A stretch of DNA of 64,000 nucleotides from JAHEEL01 sp963700375 (GTDB lineage: Bacteria > Actinomycetota > Acidimicrobiia > Spongiisociales > UBA5794): assembly GCA_963700375.1 (NCBI GenBank), contig CAVOXF010000006.1, positions 124,001-188,000 of the forward strand, in the 5' to 3' direction. Below the pieces are notes generated by a model. It saw only the letters and a program-made list of their open reading frames with translations, did not search any database and was not told the origin of the DNA. Shown one piece after another: positions 17,343 through 26,454 of this stretch (its first letter is position 1; each line of letters starts with the position of its first letter). Position numbers and translations under genes: made by a program.

Positions 17343-18716
17343 TCAGTCGACGCTCAGCCGGTATGCCCCCGGCCCGCTCGAGTTGTTGTCCCCGACGACG
17401 ACGTAGAACGTTCCAGCTTCGCGGGCCGTGAACACGACGCGCGGGTTGGTGCCGAAAATGCCACCGCCGGAGTCGTCATCGATCGCCTCCAGATACCCCA
17501 GGCCGTCCGGCCCGTCGATCATCAGCACCGGGTCGAATGTGATCGCGTCGACGTCGATTGTGATGGCCTGGCCCTTCCCGAGATCGACCAGGTACCAGTC
17601 GTAGTCGCCCGGGTAGTCCGCGTTGCCGATGATCGTCGAAGTGCGGGTGAGGGTGCGGCCGTCGTCGGGGTCGGGCCACGGCGTGAGCTTGACGTTCGAC
17701 CGGAGCCGCACCGCGCCCGGAGCGGAGAGGCTCTCGACGCGCACGATGTGGGGGCCGGCATACGAGATCAACTCCTCGATGCGCTCCTCCCCTTCGGTCG
17801 TCTCGTCGACCGATGCGATCTCGATGCCGTCAATGGTGCCCAGCGTCAAGGTCACGTCGCCGTCGCTCGAGGCATCGAAGGAGACCTCCGAGTAGAGCGG
17901 CTCCTCGAAGACGTATATCGAGTCCTCCCACATCGTGTCGAACTCGAATTCGAAGAAGTCGGTGCCGTTCGGCGCCGGAGGAAGGCGGCTCGTGAGTCCG
18001 CCGGTCGGCGTCCCCGCTCGCATCCGCCCGATGGCCGCAGAGGCATCGGTGAGTGACCCGGAGAGGCCGAACTCCTCGAGGAAGCTGAAATTGGTGATCC
18101 CGATGACTTGCCCGTCCTCGTCGACGAGCGCCCCGCCGCTCTGGCCGCCTGCGACGCTTGCATCGGACTGCAGGAACGTCCATTCACCCGCTTCCCACTC
18201 CCTCGTCCGCGAAAGAATGCCCTCGGTGATCGTCGGTTCGGGGAACGATTCTGATTCCCCGGGGTATCCGACGAGATAGACCGGGCTTCCGAGGGGGAGG
18301 CTCTCCCCGTCGCCAATCGCAACGGGTGCCGGCAGGTTCGGTGTGCCGGACACATCGATGATGGCGAGGTCGCCGAAGAGATCGCTGCCAATGACGGGCG
18401 CGTCGCGAACCTCCGTGCCGTTCGGGAACACCACGCGAACCTCGTCGTACGGCCAGACCACGTGCGCCGCGGTCAGAACCGTCGACGGATCGATGAGGAT
18501 TCCACTGCCGCCGGCAATGTCCGTGTCGATCGACGCGATCGAAGCGGCGACCTGGTCATAGACGGACTGGGCCGTGGCCGGAGTCGGAGTGACCGCCGTA
18601 GCCGGAGAATCTGGAAGGCCGATCGCGACCGTCGATGTCGGATCGGCGGACGATGTGCATGCCGAGATCACGACGGCGAGGCCGACCAGCGCAGCGACCC
18701 GGTAGCGCTTCGTCAA
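17343..18716 (-). CDS. Trypsin-like serine protease lipoprotein with C-terminal PPC-type domain
   Basis: The 457-residue exported protein has a signal peptide ending in a lipobox (VVISAC, Cys20). The chymotrypsin-fold triad is visible: His85 in LTAAHVV, Asp116 in FGDLAII, Ser193 in AGGQSGGAL. No PDZ domain follows, unlike HtrA. The C-terminal half is beta-rich and ends in a PPC-like domain (about 350-457, DYDWYLVDLGKGQAITIDVD). It is probably a surface-anchored protease acting outside the membrane. Its stop overlaps the ispG stop-proximal end in reverse order: the protease start overlaps the ispG stop by 4 bases, so they are cotranscribed. Confidence 0.85.
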   Translation of the reverse strand: MTKRYRVAALVGLAVVISACTSSADPTSTVAIGLPDSPATAVTPTPATAQSVYDQVAASIASIDTDIAGGSGILIDPSTVLTAAHVVWPYDEVRVVFPNGTEVRDAPVIGSDLFGDLAIIDVSGTPNLPAPVAIGDGESLPLGSPVYLVGYPGESESFPEPTITEGILSRTREWEAGEWTFLQSDASVAGGQSGGALVDEDGQVIGITNFSFLEEFGLSGSLTDASAAIGRMRAGTPTGGLTSRLPPAPNGTDFFEFEFDTMWEDSIYVFEEPLYSEVSFDASSDGDVTLTLGTIDGIEIASVDETTEGEERIEELISYAGPHIVRVESLSAPGAVRLRSNVKLTPWPDPDDGRTLTRTSTIIGNADYPGDYDWYLVDLGKGQAITIDVDAITFDPVLMIDGPDGLGYLEAIDDDSGGGIFGTNPRVVFTAREAGTFYVVVGDNNSSGPGAYRLSVD

Positions 18717-19930
18717 TCCTGTCCGCCGGATGCGATGTCCGCGACAGATGCGCGGCGCTCGGCAGAGCGGTTTGCGTCACCTTGCAGGTCGAGCAGTTCG
18801 ATGCGCGCCTCTTCGGCCAGGTCGGCCGCCGAGATGTCGGCAGCGGCGAGTCTGGCTTCAACGCCTTCTTCGACAAGGCGCTTGGCCTCGTCGAGGAGTG
18901 CCTCGACCATCTCGTCTTCTGCGACCACGCGTACGACCTGTCCCTTGATGAACAGGTGCCCCTTGCCACGGCCGGCAGCGATGCCGATATCGGCCTCTCG
19001 TGCCTCTCCCGGTCCGTTCACGATGCAGCCCATGATCGCTACCTGGATGGGCAGGTTCGCCGCCTCGAGGGCGGCGGTCGCCTCTTCTGCGACCTTGATG
19101 ACATCGACGTCCGCCCGACCGCACGACGGGCAGGCGACCAGATCCAGGCCGGTACGCTCACGCAGGCCGAGGTACTCGAGAAGCTGCCGTCCTGCTTTCG
19201 CCTCCTCAACCGGGTCGGCCGTGAGCGAGAAGCGGATGGTGTCTCCAATGCCCTCAAGCAGCAGGGTGGCGATCCCGGCCACCGACTTGATCAGGCCTCC
19301 CGGGGGCGGTCCTGCCTCGGTGACTCCGAGGTGGAGGGGGTACTCGACCTGCTCGGCGAGCAGGCGGTACGACTCGACCATGCGAGGCACCGACGAGTGC
19401 TTGACGGAGATCTTGATGTCGTAGAAGCCGACATCCTCGAGGTAGCGAATCTCCTGTTGGGCAGAACGAACGAGAGCTTCGGGGACCGGCGCACCAAACT
19501 CATCGAGGAGGTCCTTGTCGAGTGAACCGGCATTCACCCCGACCCGGATCGAGACTCCGGCGTCGGCCGCCGCCCGCGCAACGGTCTTGATGTGCTCTTC
19601 TTTGCGGATATTGCCCGGATTCAGCCGGAGTCCGGCGACACCGGCCTCGAGCGCCGCGAGGGCAAGGCGGTACTGATAGTGGATATCGGCGATGATCGGG
19701 ACCGGCGACCTCGGGACGATCTCTGCCAGACCCTGGGCAGCGTTGGAATCGTTGCAGGTGATGCGAACGATGTCCGCTCCGGAGGCTCTGAGGGCGTAGA
19801 CCTGCGCCAGCGTGGCATCCACGTCTGCCGTCTTGGTCGTCGTCATCGACTGAACGCTGATCGGGGCCCCTCCCCCGACCTGCACGTCACCAACCATGAC
19901 CGGCCGCGATTCCCGACGTTCAATTCCCAT
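18713..19930 (-). CDS. ispG: 4-hydroxy-3-methylbut-2-enyl diphosphate synthase (flavodoxin type)
   Basis: IspG carries out the sixth step of the MEP isoprenoid pathway, using a [4Fe-4S] cluster. The TIM-barrel part has PISVQSMTTTKTADVDATLAQ-type sequence and RLNPGNIRKEEH. The cluster ligands are in LVACPSCGRADVDVIKVAEE (two Cys) and MGCIVNGPGEAREADIG (one Cys). The 405 residues include an extended Ala/Glu-rich C terminus after KGQVVRVVAEDEMVEALLDE. It is near dxr, another pathway gene. Confidence 0.96.
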   Translation of the reverse strand: MGIERRESRPVMVGDVQVGGGAPISVQSMTTTKTADVDATLAQVYALRASGADIVRITCNDSNAAQGLAEIVPRSPVPIIADIHYQYRLALAALEAGVAGLRLNPGNIRKEEHIKTVARAAADAGVSIRVGVNAGSLDKDLLDEFGAPVPEALVRSAQQEIRYLEDVGFYDIKISVKHSSVPRMVESYRLLAEQVEYPLHLGVTEAGPPPGGLIKSVAGIATLLLEGIGDTIRFSLTADPVEEAKAGRQLLEYLGLRERTGLDLVACPSCGRADVDVIKVAEEATAALEAANLPIQVAIMGCIVNGPGEAREADIGIAAGRGKGHLFIKGQVVRVVAEDEMVEALLDEAKRLVEEGVEARLAAADISAADLAEEARIELLDLQGDANRSAERRASVADIASGGQD

Positions 19931-20036
19931 ACCACCAATGGTAGAGAGAACGCGTTCGGAGTAGCCGAGTAGCCGATCTCATGCCCGCTGCGAAGCAGGC
20001 GGCGGAGAGGGTGTCCACCTCACCACGCAAGCGGGA

Positions 20037-20090
20037 GACCCTTCCGTCAGCGGCTGACGCCGCTGCCACCTGCCCCCGAGGGGAAGGAAT
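20037..20090. repeat. Palindromic intergenic element with branched fold
   Basis: In the ispG-rseP gap, an outer stem CCTTCC (20040-20045)/GGAAGG (20082-20087) encloses two hairpins. One is CAGCGG-CTGACG-CCGCTG at 20048-20065. The other is CCCC..GGGG near 20074-20083. The shape and the nearby CCTCCCC-type text resemble small mobile palindromic elements found between genes in many bacteria. It could instead be a terminator for upstream rseP. Confidence 0.4.
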
Positions 20091-20094
20091 GCAG

Positions 20095-21258
20095 CTACAA
20101 CTGCAGCGGTTTGAAGAGATCGAGGTAGACGCCCATGAGGCCGACGGTGATCAGGAACACCACGACCACCGCGGCGATCGGCGTCAGCTTGCGGATGTCG
20201 GGGACCCGGCCGCGAACCTTCTCGTAGAGGGCGACCGCGAAGTGTCCGCCGTCGAGCGGATAGAGCGGTATGAAGTTCAGGATTCCGACGAAGACGTTGA
20301 CGAGCGCGAGCATCGTCAGCGTGCTCTCCATCGGTCCGGCCAGCCGGACCAGGCCGATCGGGCTGATCGGCCGCACCTCGTTGAGCACATCTTCGTCTCC
20401 GCCGAACACGGACATGATGAGCTGCGGGAAGCCGATGACCATCCTCCACAGGCCGTAGACGCTCTGCTCGGCAGCCTCTGCAATCCCCCGGAAGGCGGCA
20501 GGGACGACTCCAAAGACTCCGGGACGGACCCGTTCGATCTCCGGGGCGGCGCCGAAGTACCCGATCTCCTCGTACACCACATTGCCCGCCTCGTCGGTGA
20601 CGACTTCGCCGTCGACGACCACGGCCTTCTCGCGGAACGCGAGCGTCGTGCGTACCTCGCCGGGTTGGCCGGCACGGTCGTATCCGATGAGAACCGTTGC
20701 GCCGCCATCGACGCTCACCCGGTCGACGAAGTCGTCCCAGGATGCGACGGGAACACCCTCGTAGAATGTCAGGACATCGCCTCCCTGGAATCCTGCGACG
20801 ACGGATGGAGATACATCACCCGACGGTGTCGTCTGCGCGATTTCAGCGAGCGTCAGCGTCGGAATCGGTTCGCCCGCTTCGTCGGTCGCCACTTCGCCCC
20901 AGACCAGAAAGACGATGGCGAACAGGATGGTGGCCATGACGAAGTGGCTGAAGACGCCGGCGAGCACGACAACCGACTTCTTCCAGAAGACCGAGTTCCG
21001 GTAGGTCCGGCCCTCCTCTTCGGGCGCGACTTCTTCGAAGGGATTCATGCCGATGATCCGGACGTATCCGCCGAGTGGGATGGCCTTGATGCCGTACTCG
21101 GTCTCGCCTCGTGTGGTGGACCAGATGCGGGGGCCGAAGCCGAAGAAGGCCTCGGTTGCCTTCATCCCGAAAGCCTTCGCCGCCACGAAGTGGGCGCCCT
21201 CGTGCACCACGATCATGGCCACGATTCCGATGATCATGACCGCGGTACCGATGTCCAT
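20095..21258 (-). CDS. rseP: Site-2 intramembrane zinc metalloprotease (RseP/Rip1 type)
   Basis: This M50 protease cleaves membrane proteins such as anti-sigma factors and leftover signal peptides within the bilayer. Motifs are HEGAH in VVHEGAHFVAAKAFG near residue 20 and PLDGGHF near 345 for the second metal site. A central PDZ-like domain includes GGDVLTFYEGVPVASWDDF. About four hydrophobic segments are visible and 387 residues are normal. The dxr-rseP-ispG order is conserved in Actinobacteria. Confidence 0.95.
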   Translation of the reverse strand: MDIGTAVMIIGIVAMIVVHEGAHFVAAKAFGMKATEAFFGFGPRIWSTTRGETEYGIKAIPLGGYVRIIGMNPFEEVAPEEEGRTYRNSVFWKKSVVVLAGVFSHFVMATILFAIVFLVWGEVATDEAGEPIPTLTLAEIAQTTPSGDVSPSVVAGFQGGDVLTFYEGVPVASWDDFVDRVSVDGGATVLIGYDRAGQPGEVRTTLAFREKAVVVDGEVVTDEAGNVVYEEIGYFGAAPEIERVRPGVFGVVPAAFRGIAEAAEQSVYGLWRMVIGFPQLIMSVFGGDEDVLNEVRPISPIGLVRLAGPMESTLTMLALVNVFVGILNFIPLYPLDGGHFAVALYEKVRGRVPDIRKLTPIAAVVVVFLITVGLMGVYLDLFKPLQL

Positions 21259-21311
21259 CAGTGGATCCCCATCGTCGGTTTCATGCCTTCAACGCTACCC
21301 GTGGCCTCTAG

Positions 21312-22466
21312 CTATCGAGAGACTCGACCCGCTATCGATTCCCGTGCTGCCTCGCGCCCAGCCTCGTCCGCGGCGAGCGCAGCTTCGAGCGTTGGGATCG
21401 GGCCTTCCGGAACGGCACCAAGGGCGTCTGCGACCACTTCGACGATCTCGGTGAAACCGATCTGTCGCTCGAGGAACGCCGCTACCGCGACCTCGTCGGC
21501 CGCATTGAGAACGGCCGGCCCGTTCCCGCCCCTGCGTCCGGCGGCATACCCCAAGTCGAGCGCCGGGAAGCGCTCCCGGTCGGGTGCCGAGAAGGTCAGG
21601 TCGGTGCCGATGAGGTCGAACGGTTTGGCGATGCTTGCCGTGCGTTCGGGGGCCGTGATCGCCTGCTGAATCGGCTTGCGCATGTCCGGCGGTCCGAGTT
21701 CCGCCTTCACGACACCGTCGGTGAACTCCACCAGCGAGTGCACGAAGCTCTTGGGGTGGATCACCACCTCGATCTGGTCGTAGTCGAGGGCGAAGAGGAA
21801 GTGCGCCTCGATCACCTCGAATGCCTTGTTCATGAGGGTCGCTGAATCGATCGAGATCCGGCTCCCCATATCCCACGTGGGGTGGGCCAGGGCGTCTTCG
21901 ACCGATACCCGGGCCAGGTCGATGTCTGGTCGCGCATGGAATGGCCCACCGGAAGCGGTGAGGATTACTCGGCGAACGCAGTCGGCGGGCTCCCCGATGA
22001 GGCACTGCCACAGCGCAGAGTGTTCGCTGTCGACAGGGATCATCTCGCCGTTCATCGACGTGAGCGCCTCCATCACGAGCGGCCCGCCGGTGAGGAGGCT
22101 CTCCTTGTTCGCCAGGCAGAGCCGGTTTCCGGCTTCGAGGGCGGCGAGCGACGACGCGAGTCCCGAGGCACCCACAATGCCGTTGACGACCGTAGTGCCG
22201 GGAATCGCAGCGAGGGCAGTCACCGCGTCCGCTCCGAATTCGACTCGCTTCACAAGTGAAGGATCGATCGCGCCGGGGGGAGCGTTGGCGACCGCGACGC
22301 GCGCACTCGGATAGCGAGCCGCGAGGGCGATCAGGTCTCGCGAAAGCGAGCCTGCGGCAAGCGCGGCAACAGCTCGACCGAGGTGGTCGGCGACTTCGAG
22401 CGTCTGCGCTCCGATCGAGCCGGTTGCCCCGAGGACGACGATCGAGCTCAGAGCAGGCCGGCCCAC
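21312..22466 (-). CDS. dxr: 1-deoxy-D-xylulose 5-phosphate reductoisomerase
   Basis: Dxr performs the second MEP pathway step using NADPH. The Rossmann motif SSIVVLGATGSIGAQTLEV is at the N terminus, followed by NKESLLTGGPLV, PVDSEHSALWQ and ASGGPFHARPD for metal and substrate binding. GTG at 22466 (VGRPALSSIVVLG) gives 384 residues. ATG at 22481 is also possible. Both lie inside the end of cdsA, so the genes overlap by 19 bases or more. Longer frames upstream are only the antisense reading of cdsA. Confidence 0.94.
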   Translation of the reverse strand: MGRPALSSIVVLGATGSIGAQTLEVADHLGRAVAALAAGSLSRDLIALAARYPSARVAVANAPPGAIDPSLVKRVEFGADAVTALAAIPGTTVVNGIVGASGLASSLAALEAGNRLCLANKESLLTGGPLVMEALTSMNGEMIPVDSEHSALWQCLIGEPADCVRRVILTASGGPFHARPDIDLARVSVEDALAHPTWDMGSRISIDSATLMNKAFEVIEAHFLFALDYDQIEVVIHPKSFVHSLVEFTDGVVKAELGPPDMRKPIQQAITAPERTASIAKPFDLIGTDLTFSAPDRERFPALDLGYAAGRRGGNGPAVLNAADEVAVAAFLERQIGFTEIVEVVADALGAVPEGPIPTLEAALAADEAGREAARESIAGRVSR

Positions 22467-24568
22467 ACGAAGACGGCCCATGCCGCAGGAACCACGGCGA
22501 TGATCGCGTCGATTCGGTCGAGGAGGCCGCCGTGACCCGGCAGGATCGAGCCCATGTCCTTGATGTCGAGCGACCGCTTCATCACCGACACCGCGAGATC
22601 TCCGAGCGGGGCAAACACAGCGACGGCCGCACCGAGCACGAGGCCGGTTGGCAAGTCGATGGCCTCGACGAAGAAGCTCGCACCTGCACCGGCCAGAAAG
22701 GCCATGAACGTTCCGCCGACGAAGCCCTCGATCGTCTTCTTGGGCGAGATCTTCGGAGCAAGCGGACGTCGCCCGATCGAAGAGCCGACGAAGTAGGCAG
22801 TGATGTCGACGAGAGCCACGATGGCGACCACGGTCAATACGAGGATCTGGAAGTCCTCCGCCGCAATGATCGGGAAGGCGAACGATCCGAAGCCGCCGAT
22901 CCAGCCGGCAACGAGGACCGTGAGAGCGAAGCCGCTGACTGCGCCGACGCGCCTCTGGCTCACCGCGCCGTAGAGCAAAATCACCGTTGCCAGCAAGCCG
23001 AAGGCAATGGGAATCGCGATCACGCCCCACACAACGGCACCGATACCCGCAGCAATGATGCCGACGAAGCCGAAGACCGACATGGGCTTGTACCGCCGGT
23101 GCATGAGGGCGCTGTAGAACTCTCCTGCCGCTACCACGAAAGCGGCGAGCGCCAGCACGGTGATGGCGGGCCTCCACAACAGAGAGAGCAGGAATGCGGC
23201 AACGAGCGCAATCCCGGTGCCGACGCGTACGAGAAGATCGGATGCCTGCCTCGGCGGCGCCGGCACAGCGGCATCGCCTTCGCCTGCGGCGACCACATCG
23301 TCGAATCCAACGACGCCGGAGTCGAGTCCCGGAATCGCAGCGGAGAGAGCAACCTGCTGCGTGTCTTCCGAGTCGGCCGCGACCATCGCAGCCGCGAGGT
23401 CCTGATGCTCCCGCGTTGCTTTGTTCAGGTACTGGTCGTCGTCGAAATCGTTGAAGTCGAAGATAGAGTTGTCTTCGTCGGGACCGTTTGCATCAAACGA
23501 CCCGGCCTCGCCGATGATCGGCACCTCACCCGTGTCATCGTCGGCGTCTGTCACGTTCTGCTCCCTTTGAGGCTCTGGAGCCCCGGCGCGTGTCGCGGCT
23601 GCGGCAATCGGTATGACGGGGAGCACCAGGAGTTCGTCGAGATCGACCGGTTTCGGCGTTGCCTCCGGTTCGTCCTTGGCCTCTTCGTCGGACCCGTTCT
23701 CTGGCTCGTCTTCCGACTCGACATCGGTCTCATCTTCATGAGCGGTGCTGGCCTGCGGTTCAAGGACGGAGTCGGACGGCGATCCAAGCGCGGCGCCGAC
23801 TGCGACGGCGACACCAGGCTCGTTCACCACTGCCTCGGCGTCCTCGTTCGTGTCGTAGCCGGGGCCGTCCTGATCGGGATCGTCCTCTTCAAGGTCGTCC
23901 TCACCGGGATCGTCCTCATCGGAGTCGTCCTCGACGTCCAACATGGCCGCCGGTTCGTCGTCCAACTCGTCGTCATCCCCCGTGCCCCCGTCAGCAGCTG
24001 GGCCGTCCTCGGCAGAGTCATCGAGGAAGAACTCGATGGTGTCTTCGTGAGGTTCGTCCTCAGCGTCGGCGGGATCGTCGACCACGGCGTCCACGGCTTC
24101 AACTTCGACATCCTCGACATCGGGGATCTCGATCACGGCGTCGAGGGCCGGAGCCGACACGATCGAGGCGTCGCTGATGGCGTCGTCGGTCACGTCAACC
24201 ACCACGTCGGTCTCTCCGGTGTCCTCGACATCCTCGGTCGAGCCGCTCGTGAACGCTACCCAGTCGGCGATCTCCGCAGCGGCGTCGTCATCGCCGTCGA
24301 GTGCGGCATATGGATCGTCGTCGTCGAGCCAGCCGTCGAAGCCGGGATCCGACTTCGCCGGGCGCAGCTTGATGCCGTCGTCTTCCTCTGGCAGGTCGAG
24401 TTCACCGGTTGATTCGAGGTCCTGGTCATCCATGACCCCTGACAGTACCTCGGAGAACGGCACGAGCGGAGCATCTGAGGCGACTACGCCGGTCCCAAAC
24501 ACACCGTCGGTCTCCGATGACGTCGACGTCGCATCGTCATCCGAAATCGGATCGTCGTCGGTGGGCAT
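22448..24568 (-). CDS. cdsA: Phosphatidate cytidylyltransferase with a long acidic N-terminal extension
   Basis: The last 267 residues are a normal CdsA, which makes CDP-diacylglycerol from CTP and phosphatidic acid in the membrane. There are about eight membrane segments and the signature VMKRSLDIKDMGSILPGHGG followed by LLDRID. The first 438 residues are extra: low complexity, dominated by Asp, Glu, Ser, Thr and Val, with repeated DEDDPGEDDLEEDDPDQD-like text. It is continuous in frame from ATG 24568, and no start precedes the catalytic part with a better ribosome binding site that I can see. The extension is probably disordered and cytosolic. Its role is unknown. Confidence 0.9.
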   Translation of the reverse strand: MPTDDDPISDDDATSTSSETDGVFGTGVVASDAPLVPFSEVLSGVMDDQDLESTGELDLPEEDDGIKLRPAKSDPGFDGWLDDDDPYAALDGDDDAAAEIADWVAFTSGSTEDVEDTGETDVVVDVTDDAISDASIVSAPALDAVIEIPDVEDVEVEAVDAVVDDPADAEDEPHEDTIEFFLDDSAEDGPAADGGTGDDDELDDEPAAMLDVEDDSDEDDPGEDDLEEDDPDQDGPGYDTNEDAEAVVNEPGVAVAVGAALGSPSDSVLEPQASTAHEDETDVESEDEPENGSDEEAKDEPEATPKPVDLDELLVLPVIPIAAAATRAGAPEPQREQNVTDADDDTGEVPIIGEAGSFDANGPDEDNSIFDFNDFDDDQYLNKATREHQDLAAAMVAADSEDTQQVALSAAIPGLDSGVVGFDDVVAAGEGDAAVPAPPRQASDLLVRVGTGIALVAAFLLSLLWRPAITVLALAAFVVAAGEFYSALMHRRYKPMSVFGFVGIIAAGIGAVVWGVIAIPIAFGLLATVILLYGAVSQRRVGAVSGFALTVLVAGWIGGFGSFAFPIIAAEDFQILVLTVVAIVALVDITAYFVGSSIGRRPLAPKISPKKTIEGFVGGTFMAFLAGAGASFFVEAIDLPTGLVLGAAVAVFAPLGDLAVSVMKRSLDIKDMGSILPGHGGLLDRIDAIIAVVPAAWAVFVWAGLL

Positions 24569-24580
24569 TGGCAGCCTCCG

Positions 24581-25126
24581 CTAGACCTCGAGGAGTTCTT
24601 CTTCTTTGGCGAGGAGGGCCTCGTCGAGGCGCTCGATATGCTTATCCGTCATGGTCTGGAGCACCTTCTCAGCCCGCCTGATGTCATCTTCCGAGGCGCC
24701 CTCCGACTCGAGGTGATCCTTGCCATGGCGTCGGACGTTGCGAATCGCCACCCGTCCGTCTTCAGCGAGGTTCCGCACGAGACGGATGAGATCCCTGCGC
24801 CGCTCCTCGGTCAAGGATGGGAAGGCCAGGCGGATCACGTTGCCGTCATTCGAGGGGTTCAGCCCGAGATCGCCTTCCTGAATGGCTCGCTCGATAGCGG
24901 GGATCGCGGTCTTGTCGTACGGCTGGATCACGAGGAGTCGGGCCTCGGGAACGGAGAATCCTGCGATCTGCTGGAGTGGCGTCTGGGTGCCGTAGTAGTC
25001 GACCGTGATCCGGTTCAGCAAGCCAGGGTTGGCACGACCGGTGCGGATCCCGCCGAATTCCTGGATGGTGTGGACCACCGCCTGATCCATCTTGTGCTCG
25101 GCGTCTTCCAGGACTTCGTTGATCAC
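24581..25126 (-). CDS. frr: Ribosome recycling factor
   Basis: Frr splits post-termination ribosomes together with EF-G. The 181 residues show the usual EFGGIRTGRANPGLLNRITV, PSLTEERRRDLIRLVRNLAE and RNVRRHGKDHLE. The start is GTG at 25126 preceded by GAGGAGG at 5-6 bases. It lies in the rpsB-tsf-pyrH-frr operon, immediately before cdsA. Confidence 0.97.
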   Translation of the reverse strand: MINEVLEDAEHKMDQAVVHTIQEFGGIRTGRANPGLLNRITVDYYGTQTPLQQIAGFSVPEARLLVIQPYDKTAIPAIERAIQEGDLGLNPSNDGNVIRLAFPSLTEERRRDLIRLVRNLAEDGRVAIRNVRRHGKDHLESEGASEDDIRRAEKVLQTMTDKHIERLDEALLAKEEELLEV

Positions 25127-25135
25127 GGTGCCTCC

Positions 25136-25837
25136 TCAGCCAACCAGCGTTCCGACATCCTCCCCGCGTACGGCTCTGATGATCTCGCCGGGGCGGTTCA
25201 TATTGAACACGCGGATCGGAAGGTTGTTGTCCATGCACATCGTAATGGCCGTGGCGTCCATCACCCCAAGCTGTCGCTGGATTGCATCCATGTAGGCGAC
25301 TTCGGTGAGCAGCACTGCTTCCGGGTTCGTCACCGGATCCGCGTCGTACACACCGTCGACCTTGGTGGCCTTGAGAACGGCGGATGCGCCGATCTCCGCT
25401 CCTCGCAATGCGGCAGTGGTGTCGGTCGTGAAGAACGGGTTCCCCGTGCCGCCGGCGAAGATGACGACCCGGCCCTTCTCGAGATGCCGGATGGCGCGGA
25501 GCCGAATGTACGGCTCGGCAACCTGCTGGATGGTGATCGCCGTCTGGACGCGGGCCGGGGACCCGGCGTGCTCGAGTGCGTCACGAAGCGCCAGGGCGTT
25601 GATGACGGTGGCAAGCATGCCCATGTAGTCCGCGTTGGCCCGGTCCATCCCCCCGGCGGCGGTGGAGACGCCGCGGAAGATGTTGCCGCCGCCCACGACA
25701 ATGGCGATCTCGTAGCCCTCGGCGTGAACGACTGCTATCTCCTCGGCGACGCGTGCGACGATGGTCGGGTCGATCCCATACGTGGTGGTCGGATCGGCGA
25801 ATGCCTCACCGGAGAGCTTGAGAACGACCCTACGCAT
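25136..25837 (-). CDS. pyrH: Uridylate kinase
   Basis: PyrH phosphorylates UMP to UDP and belongs to the amino-acid-kinase fold. It shows RVVLKLSGEAFADP at the N terminus, VVGGGNIFRGV for phosphate binding, and GTGNPFFTTDTTAALRGAEI. The 233 residues are normal. Start and tsf stop share one base (TGATG), so translation is coupled. Confidence 0.97.
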   Translation of the reverse strand: MRRVVLKLSGEAFADPTTTYGIDPTIVARVAEEIAVVHAEGYEIAIVVGGGNIFRGVSTAAGGMDRANADYMGMLATVINALALRDALEHAGSPARVQTAITIQQVAEPYIRLRAIRHLEKGRVVIFAGGTGNPFFTTDTTAALRGAEIGASAVLKATKVDGVYDADPVTNPEAVLLTEVAYMDAIQRQLGVMDATAITMCMDNNLPIRVFNMNRPGEIIRAVRGEDVGTLVG

Positions 25838-26454
25838 CAGCCTTCCCCGCCGACCGCGAGCCTCGACATCTTGGTGATGCCGATGTTCTCACCCATCTTC
25901 GCCGCGAGTTGCTTGACCAGCTCGCCGACCGTCCCATCGAACACTTCGGTCTTGATGAAGACCTGGTCGATCAGAACGTTGTCGGCGTAGAAGCTATTGA
26001 TGCGTCCTTCGACGATGCGCTCGACGATGTTCTCGGGCTTGCCCTCGTTGACTGCCTGCGCCGCGATGAGACGTTTCTCCTCCGCTACGACATCTTCCGG
26101 GACGTCCTCGCGGGTGATCCACTGCGGGCGAGCAGCCGCGATGTGCATTGCCAGGTCGTTCGCGACCTGCTGGAACTCATCGCTCTTGGCCACGAAGTCG
26201 GTCTCGGATGCCAGCACAACCAGCGACCCGATGACGGGACGGTTGGCCTGACGATGAAGGTAGAAGCCAATGGCTCCCTCGGCCTGCGCACGATCGCTCC
26301 GTTTCGAGGCATCTGCGAGACCCTGCTCACGCAGGAGGTCCTTCGCTCGGTCGATGTCTCCGCCGGATTCGGTGAGGGCACGTTTCGCATCCATCATCCC
26401 GGCGCCGGTGATCTGGCGAAGGGCCTGGACGTCTTTGGCGGTGAAGTCGCTCAC
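25837..26454 (-). CDS. tsf: Elongation factor Ts
   Basis: EF-Ts is the nucleotide exchange factor for EF-Tu. The N-terminal UBA-like domain has VQALRQITGAGMMDAKRALT, and the EF-Tu contact SETDFVAKSDEF lies near residue 80. At 205 residues it is the short form typical of Actinobacteria. The start is GTG overlapping the rpsB stop (GTGA), with AAGGAGA upstream. Confidence 0.97.
   Translation of the reverse strand: MSDFTAKDVQALRQITGAGMMDAKRALTESGGDIDRAKDLLREQGLADASKRSDRAQAEGAIGFYLHRQANRPVIGSLVVLASETDFVAKSDEFQQVANDLAMHIAAARPQWITREDVPEDVVAEEKRLIAAQAVNEGKPENIVERIVEGRINSFYADNVLIDQVFIKTEVFDGTVGELVKQLAAKMGENIGITKMSRLAVGGEG

Noticed and set aside
19948..19957. GAACGCGTTC palindrome upstream of ispG as a second LexA box
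   Set aside because: The spacing between the half-sites does not fit the CGAAC-N4-GTTCG pattern.
22256..24412. 718-codon plus-strand frame opposite cdsA
   Set aside because: It mirrors the acidic low-complexity region of cdsA. No start signal or domain is seen.
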